Source: Amphiura filiformis (lineage: Eukaryota > Echinodermata > Ophiuroidea > Amphilepidida > Amphiuridae). Taken from it: 64,000 nt of DNA. Both the position numbers and the translations under genes were made by a program. The notes beneath the pieces were generated by a model that saw nothing but the letters and a program-made list of their open reading frames with translations, made no database searches and was not told the DNA's origin. The stretch covers positions 40,654,295 to 40,718,294 of the forward strand of contig NC_092640.1 in NCBI RefSeq assembly GCF_039555335.1. Direction: 5' to 3'. Below are positions 59,276-64,000 of this stretch, in pieces; position 1 is the stretch's first letter, and each line of letters starts with the position of its first letter.

Positions 59276-59548
59276 TTAGGCCAAAAAAAAAAAAAAGTTT
59301 GTCTCAAAGCTCACAAGAAATTTAAAAACAAATGCGAAATGCAATTTTTTTTTTTTTTTTTTTTTTTTATTCCCGACTTTTTTTCATGGTATTTTGAGAA
59401 AAAAGTCTGATTTTCGCCGATTTTTTCTGGAAAAAACTATAAAAAAAATTTGAAAAAAAAAAAATGTCCGCATTTGTTTTTTGTCAAATCGTGGGATTTT
59501 ACAAACGCGCGCGCAAGCTTTGAGACGAACCTTTTTTTTTTGGCCTTA
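59276..59548. mobile_element. A-rich MITE
   Basis: Inverted ends TTAGGCCAAAAAAAA...GTTTGTCTCAAAGCT and CAAGCTTTGAGACGAACC...TTTTGGCCTTA, with A and T homopolymer runs inside. Confidence 0.7.
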
Positions 59549-59772
59549 TACATCAAACATCAACTAGCAACATTTATGTCAAAATTTCATCATAATCTGT
59601 TTGTGGATGTTCTATATTTTAATGAGATTTCAAGATAAATAATGAGTGTGCACGCACCATAGCACAATACCATATAGTATCCATTTTGTCGGCCATTTGA
59701 TAGATAGAGAAAATTATGCTAATTATGACAACTCCAAATATCAGAATAATAGTGTTAATCAATGTATTGCTG

Positions 59773-60017
59773 TATTCCGTTCACAAGGCTTAATGTAAGT
59801 CCAAATTAACCCTAACCCCAAGCAGTCGCTTTTAGGCCATCTTTGTCCGATGGTCATATAGTATTAAAGTGTCATAGGAAGTTTCATAGACAGCCACAAA
59901 AAGAAACTTGCTAAATGTATGACACTTTACTATTTGACCATCAGACAAAAATGCCTAAAAGCAACTGCTTGGGGTTAGGGTTAATTTGGGCTTACATTAA
60001 ACCTTGTGAACAGAATA
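59773..60017. mobile_element. Foldback element with internal TTAACCCTAACCCC
   Basis: Arms of about 115 bp: ATTCCGTTCACAAGGCTTAA, AAATTAACCCTAACCCCAAG and CAGTCGCTTTTAGGC, with inverted counterparts ending GTGAACAGAATA. It shares the telomere-like string with the 36-kb elements, but here the inverted repeat extends well outside it. Confidence 0.75.
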
Positions 60018-60150
60018 TATACATCAGGTATCAATATGAAGATTATATTACTAAGATAACCTACATTGTAGCTAGTAAGAAAACTTTTTTCTTGTTTTGG
60101 CAGCTCTACTTACAATATATGGGTGATTCCCAATCCATCAAACTTGGAAC

Positions 60151-60635
60151 CAGGGTTGTTGATTTTTGATTTAAATCGGATTTTTTTATTTAAATCGATT
60201 TTTTGATTTTTTAATTCCAAAAACTGCTATACCACATAATAAGTTCAAAAGAGATCAGTGGGATACTAGACATATGTACAATACTATCAGGTATTTACAA
60301 AAATTCAAAACGTGTTTTTACATGTGAAAATTTCAAAGAAAAAATTTGGCAAAAATCATGGGGGAAAACCTGTTGAATTTGGCACCTTGGAGATGAATTT
60401 TTAGCAAAAGATAAAGTGACATCATAAAGGTATTTTAATTGTATCCAAAGGTTAGAGAAACATCATGAATGATGTAAAACAGTCAAATTAAGAATGAAAT
60501 TAAGTTATATTTATCAAAACTGGTAAAAAATGAAAAAAGTTGATTTAAATCAGTGATTTTAAAAAAAATCAAGTGATTTAAATCACGATTTAAATCACTG
60601 ATTTAAATCAACACGATTTAAATCAAACAACCCTG
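60151..60635. mobile_element. hAT-type MITE with 8-bp target duplication
   Basis: 485-bp element with CAGGGTTGTTGATTT and AAATCAAACAACCCTG ends, flanked on both sides by CTTGGAAC. GATTTAAATC palindromes are repeated near both ends. The 8-bp duplication and CAGGG terminus are hAT hallmarks. Confidence 0.88.
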
Positions 60636-61100
60636 CTTGGAACTGCTCTCCAAATACAGCTATTTTTGGCTAAAAATATTATTATGGTCATTTTGTACCT
60701 CAAACCACAATATATGCCAACAATTTAAATCATGCTAAAAATTGTTTCTTATACTAATAATCAGTATTTTAAGGCATGTTAGTGACTTATTGGTGAATTT
60801 TGTTATTCTAGTGCATTTCAAAGGAAATAGTCTATTCTGGTGGCCATTTTGGATTAAGAAGATGCAAAAGAAACAAAATGTGCAAATATATATTTCTGTT
60901 CATTAGAAATAGTATTCATTCCATTGATATTTTGTATCATTAGGTAGCTATAATGTATATGGAAAACCCTTATTTGGTGGCCATTTTTGGATGCGATCTA
61001 GAAAATTTACTTGGTCTGAATTTCAACTTTTTTTAAGGTCTTGGCATTATATAACATGAAAATGCATAAGTCTTTGAAAGAGTCATGTACATTTCCATAT

Positions 61101-61171
61101 CTTTCTGGTATGCAGTTTCCATTGGGACAAAAGAAACCCATCGCATGGCACATCTGTTTGAGCAGTTGTAC
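61101..61171 (-). pseudogene. Half LDLa exon remnant
   Basis: This is the 5' half of the same LDLa exon, from the acceptor through the residues around CPNGNCIPE. Homology to the sister exons stops abruptly near 61,101 and there is no donor. One extra A in the run before the first CPNG codon also breaks frame. It is a truncated end unit of the tandem LDLa amplification and is unlikely to be spliced in. Confidence 0.75.
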
Positions 61172-61253
61172 CTGTAGTTAAAACCGGAAATGTATTAACT
61201 ACTACATGTTTCTGTTAAAAAATAATAACATTGAATTTCAATGTGTAGCTTAC

Positions 61254-61385
61254 CTGAAGGACAAGATTGCTCATCCCAGTAGTCACCACAATCATCGATC
61301 CCATCACATATAAATGTTTCTGGTATGCAGTAGCCATTGGGACAAAGAACCCCATCGCATGGCACATCTGTTTGAGCAGTTGTAC
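61254..61385 (-). CDS. LDLa domain exon (second intact copy)
   Basis: This 44-codon, phase 1-1 exon is a sister of 62,935-63,066. All six LDLa cysteines are present, and the calcium-binding segment reads [15 protein letters not shown] where the sister has DGDNDC. The acceptor CTACAG and donor GTAAGCTACAC are intact. The intron sequence shared with the other copies shows that the duplicated unit is about 215 bp and includes flanking intron. Confidence 0.88.
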
Positions 61386-61471
61386 CTGTAGTTAAAACCC
61401 GGAAATGTATTAACTACTACATGTTTCTGTTTAAAAATAATAATAACCTTGAATTTCAATGTGTAGCTTAC

Positions 61472-61604
61472 CTGAAGGACAAGATTGCTCATCCCAGTAG
61501 TCACCATTAATCATCGGTCCCATCACATATAAATGTTTCTGGTATGCAGTAGCCATTGGGACAAAGAAACCCATCACATGGCACATCTGTTTGAGCAGTT
61601 GTAC
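61472..61604 (-). pseudogene. LDLa exon copy with a frame-breaking insertion
   Basis: This is a third near-identical copy of the 44-codon LDLa exon with intact acceptor and donor, but it is 133 bp instead of 132. The codon for the fifth cysteine (TGT in the sisters) reads TAAT, which inserts one base and creates an immediate stop in frame. If spliced it would terminate the protein. Skipping it keeps frame because the exon is phase-symmetric. A base-calling error is the alternative explanation. Confidence 0.8.
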
Positions 61605-61639
61605 CTGTAGTTAAAACCGGAAATGTATTTAACTACAAC

Positions 61640-62880
61640 ATGTTTGAAAGAAAAAAAAGCAAGGTACACCAACTTGATGTGGGAGAACAAGTAAAATGCA
61701 GACTAGACAGTACGCAGGGGGACAAAACAGCAAATGTAGGCATAAGAAGTAGACAAAGTTCGATAGCCAAAAATTACCAGTTCCAAGACCCAGAGAAGTG
61801 CTGAACCTGCAAAAACAACAAGGATCAATGGTAATACAAAAGTGCACTAGAACGTGTTATGAAAATCACTGTGCATATAAACAGACACGCTAAACCAAAC
61901 ATACAGTGTAGGCACAAAACAGGCAAAGTTGGATGGCCAAAATTGCCAATTCCAAAGCCTACAAAAGTGTCAGGAAAACAGTACACTGGAAGTGATGAAA
62001 ATCACTGTACACATAGCAGTCAAGCAACATCAAACAGACAAAAAAAACCTGACGTTTCGAGCAGATAAAGCAAACAACAAGACTACATGCTGTAGTTTAA
62101 AAACAAATTGAAGTCAAAAATTGAAGGCAAGTTCAAATTGAACTAAGTAGCAAACAAGACAGCAAACTCAGAGCAAAATAAGCTGTGTCTTCACTCAGTG
62201 GGAGCGAGTTCACTACAAAGTGACAGTGTTGAGAGAAAAAGAAAATTCATGGTCCATGCGTGTTGCGTGATAAAGATAGTTCTCAGTGCATGTATATAGG
62301 CCTGTAGATGAAAGTAGCAAATAAAAAAAAAATTCACTAAAACCAAAGAACGGTGAAATACCAAGCAACAGATAGACATGAAATATGCCAAAATAGGTAG
62401 TGATAAAATGTCTATACAAGCAAGCAAGGAGGCCTACAATATATGGAAGCCACATGTGAGTTGACACATCAAACATGTAGGTCCAGTATTGCAAGTAAGG
62501 TCCATAGGCCTAACATAGATGCATGCACTGGCATGTTAATCTTTAACATTTAAGCCAAGTGGTTGGGTTGTCTGAAGTTATGAGATCCAGTCTTTCTCAA
62601 GTTTCTTTCGCATGAAAGTGTCAGTCTTTGGGGGTTTGTCAATACACATGACAATGTGATTAGCAGAATGTCATGGGAGGTTGAAATGTTTTGCTACTGG
62701 TGTATTTCTGATAAGACGAGCATCAGCACAATGCTCAGTCAGTCTGGTTTCCAGGTTACGACCAGTCTCTCCCACATATACTGCACTTGGCAATTAGCAC
62801 ATGTGATGAGGTAGATCACTCTCCCAACTGAGGTGTTTGTGGATGACATGACTTTCACATAAAATAAACACATCAAGGAT
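61640..62880 (-). mobile_element. Penelope-like retroelement fragment
   Basis: It interrupts the tandem LDLa unit (ACTAC(A/T)ACATGTTT on both sides). At 62,545-62,846, minus strand, it encodes a GIY-YIG-type endonuclease end: VIYLITCANCQVQY, YVGETGRNLETRLTEHCADA, NTPVAKHFNLP and FMRKKLEKDWIS. A TA insertion and a TGA break the frame. The left half has two copies of a ~130-bp block containing GATGGCCAAAATTGCCAATT-like and GAAAATCACTGT(A/G)CA strings. The reverse transcriptase part is absent. Confidence 0.72.
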
Positions 62881-62934
62881 TACATGTTTCTGTTTAAACA
62901 AAATAATAACCTTGAATTTCAATGTGTAGCTTAC

Positions 62935-63066
62935 CTGAAGGACAAGATTGCTCATCCCAGTAGTCACCACAATCATTGTCTCCATCACATATAAATGTTT
63001 CTGGTATGCAGTAGCCATTGGGACAAAGAAACCCATCGCATGGCACATCTGTTTGAGCAGTTGTAC
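62935..63066 (-). CDS. LDLa domain exon (first intact copy)
   Basis: This 44-codon exon is phase 1-1, with acceptor ...CTACAG and donor GTAAGCTAC. It encodes an LDL-receptor class A repeat with all six cysteines, including [15 protein letters not shown] followed by [12 protein letters not shown]. The acidic C-terminal cluster D-x-x-D-x-x-D-E is the calcium cage that folds LDLa modules and usually contributes to ligand or partner binding. It is almost identical to the exon at 61,254-61,385, including the flanking intron, so it is a recent tandem duplicate. A Penelope-like insertion now separates it from the copy at 61.5 kb. Confidence 0.88.
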
Positions 63067-63097
63067 CTGTAGTTAAAACCGGAAATATATGTATTTA

Positions 63098-63380
63098 TTA
63101 ACCCTAACCCTACCCGTGGTTTTTTGGTTATCGGAAGGAAAGAAGGAACGAAAAGGAGAGAAGATGAAGAAGAAAGTCACTTGGCACCCCGGGATTCAAC
63201 CTCGGACCCCTCGATGCCACGCAGAAGATCCCCAGCATGTAGCTACAGGTGACGTTGGCCCGCCAGCGATTCCCTGGGTATATGACTTGGTCTGATTGCA
63301 TCATCAAGTCCCGTGGAATGCATGCACGCAGAGTGGTTTTAATAGTGAGCTTTAGTGAGTCCTAGTTGGGTTAGGGTTAA
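63098..63380. mobile_element. TTAA/telomere-like-ended element, copy 3
   Basis: Ends TTAACCCTAACCCTA and GGGTTAGGGTTAA. It shares GGCACCCCGGGATTCAACCT (the B-box region, one base shorter), GATTGCATCATC and GGAATGCATGCACGCAGA with the 36-kb copies. The next element's RT begins directly after it. Confidence 0.62.
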
Positions 63381-63382
63381 TG

Positions 63383-64000
63383 TGTGTTTCTGTACCACTC
63401 TGCCCTGTCAGAATGGGAAACTCTCTCATGTGGTGTCCCACAGGGTACTAAGCTGGGCCCCATCACATTTCTTGGTGTGATCAACAATGCTTCTGAGGAG
63501 TCTCTGACTAAAAGCTTTAAGTATGTCGATGATCTCACCCTTGGAGAGGTTGGTCCTGCTAAACAAGTCAGCCAGATTGGACCCGATGTCCAGGACTTGG
63601 ATGCTTGGGCAAAAGACCATCATCTCAAGCTCAATCCGAGTAAGTGCAAGGTGATGCAGGTTTGTTTCATGAGGGAACCTCCTGTCCCTCCTAGTCTTCA
63701 CATTGCTGGGATTGAGCTTGAGGTGGTGTCTGAGACTAAGCTCCTGGGACTGACTGTCCAGTCCAATCTTGGCTGGCAGTCTCTGGTTAACAATATGGTA
63801 TCAAAAAGCAGTCGAAGGTTGTACATGCTCTCACGTCTCAAACGCTTTGGTGTTCCAACTGGTGACCTAGTCTCTGTTTATATTGGTTATGTTCGCCCAA
63901 CATGTGAATATGCAGCCCCTGTCTGGCATGGTAGTATTACCAACGACCAGGCACATCAATTAGAGCGCATCCAAAAGAGGGCTTGCCGCATTATCCTTGG
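63383..64000 (+). mobile_element. Non-LTR retrotransposon reverse transcriptase, runs off the window
   Basis: An open frame to the last base encodes the C-terminal half of an RT: ETLSCGVPQGTKLGPI, the catalytic KYVDDLTL, WAKDHHLKLNPSKCKVM, LLGLTVQSNLGWQSLV, then RRLYMLSRLKRFGV, YVRPTCEYAAPVWHG and QLERIQKRACRIILG. Order and spacing match CR1/Jockey-clade elements. The YxDD box and frame are intact, so this part could still be functional, but the element starts mid-domain, since the fingers region is absent. Confidence 0.85.

Noticed and set aside
63098-63112. True telomere or interstitial telomeric array
   Set aside because: Only two to three TTAGGG units are present, always at element ends together with TTAA, so they are better read as terminal inverted repeats.

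Overview
This is an animal nuclear-genome window: AT-rich, dense in repeats, with short exons separated by kilobase introns and canonical GT/AG junctions. BEL/Pao, CR1-like, Penelope-like, Helitron-like and hAT/piggyBac-like elements, together with a shuffled LDLa/CUB/EGF/SRCR/Frizzled/trypsin mosaic, fit an invertebrate, most plausibly a marine deuterostome (echinoderm, hemichordate or cephalochordate). That assignment is inference, and the species cannot be named from the sequence.

The host content is a chain of exons on the minus strand, so N- to C-terminal order runs from high to low coordinates. In order it is: LDLa exons (63.07, 61.6 broken, 61.4, 61.2 half), CUB (58.2), LDLa (51.7), Frizzled cysteine-rich domain (50.1), a complete four-exon trypsin domain (48.8-42.7), LDLa (41.0), CUB (37.7), LDLa (34.2), CUB (33.75), LDLa (31.9, 29.8, 27.9), a Thr-rich linker (25.9), damaged LDLa copies (14.3, 13.7, 12.5), an array of EGF exons (12.2-7.2, two intact), LDLa (5.07), a second linker (2.77) and SRCR (1.66). 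Almost every domain exon starts and ends in phase 1, the classic exon-shuffling phase. The trypsin domain has His, Asp and Ser plus Asp189 and an R-IVGG activation site. It splices onward in phase 1, so the protease is internal rather than C-terminal. SRCR commonly sits just before trypsin in related proteases, so a second protease domain may lie beyond base 1. No promoter, start codon or poly(A) end is visible, and whether this is one gene or two cannot be settled here.

Many domain exons carry a single small indel (three CUB, SRCR, three EGF, one LDLa), while the Frizzled and protease exons are clean. This is either assembly error or real decay of duplicated cassettes.

Mobile and repeated DNA fills the introns. 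The largest element is an 8.06-kb BEL/Pao LTR retrotransposon (14,693-22,753) with a 5-bp target duplication and an intact empty site in a paralogous segment at 30,167-30,171. It has lost reverse transcriptase, RNase H and the integrase core. A segmental duplication (12.6-14.7 plus 22.75 onward, against 28.66-31.5 kb) and amplification of the LDLa cassette explain much of the 2-32 kb region. Other notable elements are head-to-tail Helitron-like units rich in AGGTCA motifs (37.9-40.2), elements with telomere-like TTAACCCTAAC ends and a tRNA-like B box (36.25-36.94, 63.1-63.4), giant foldback palindromes (8.2-8.8, 34.4-35.3), a 34-nt palindrome inserted with a 7-bp duplication (11,642), a ~5-kb 23-bp satellite with ~2-kb higher-order structure reaching the CUB splice donor (52.7-57.85), a Penelope-like GIY-YIG fragment (62.5-62.85) and a non-LTR reverse transcriptase running off the right edge.
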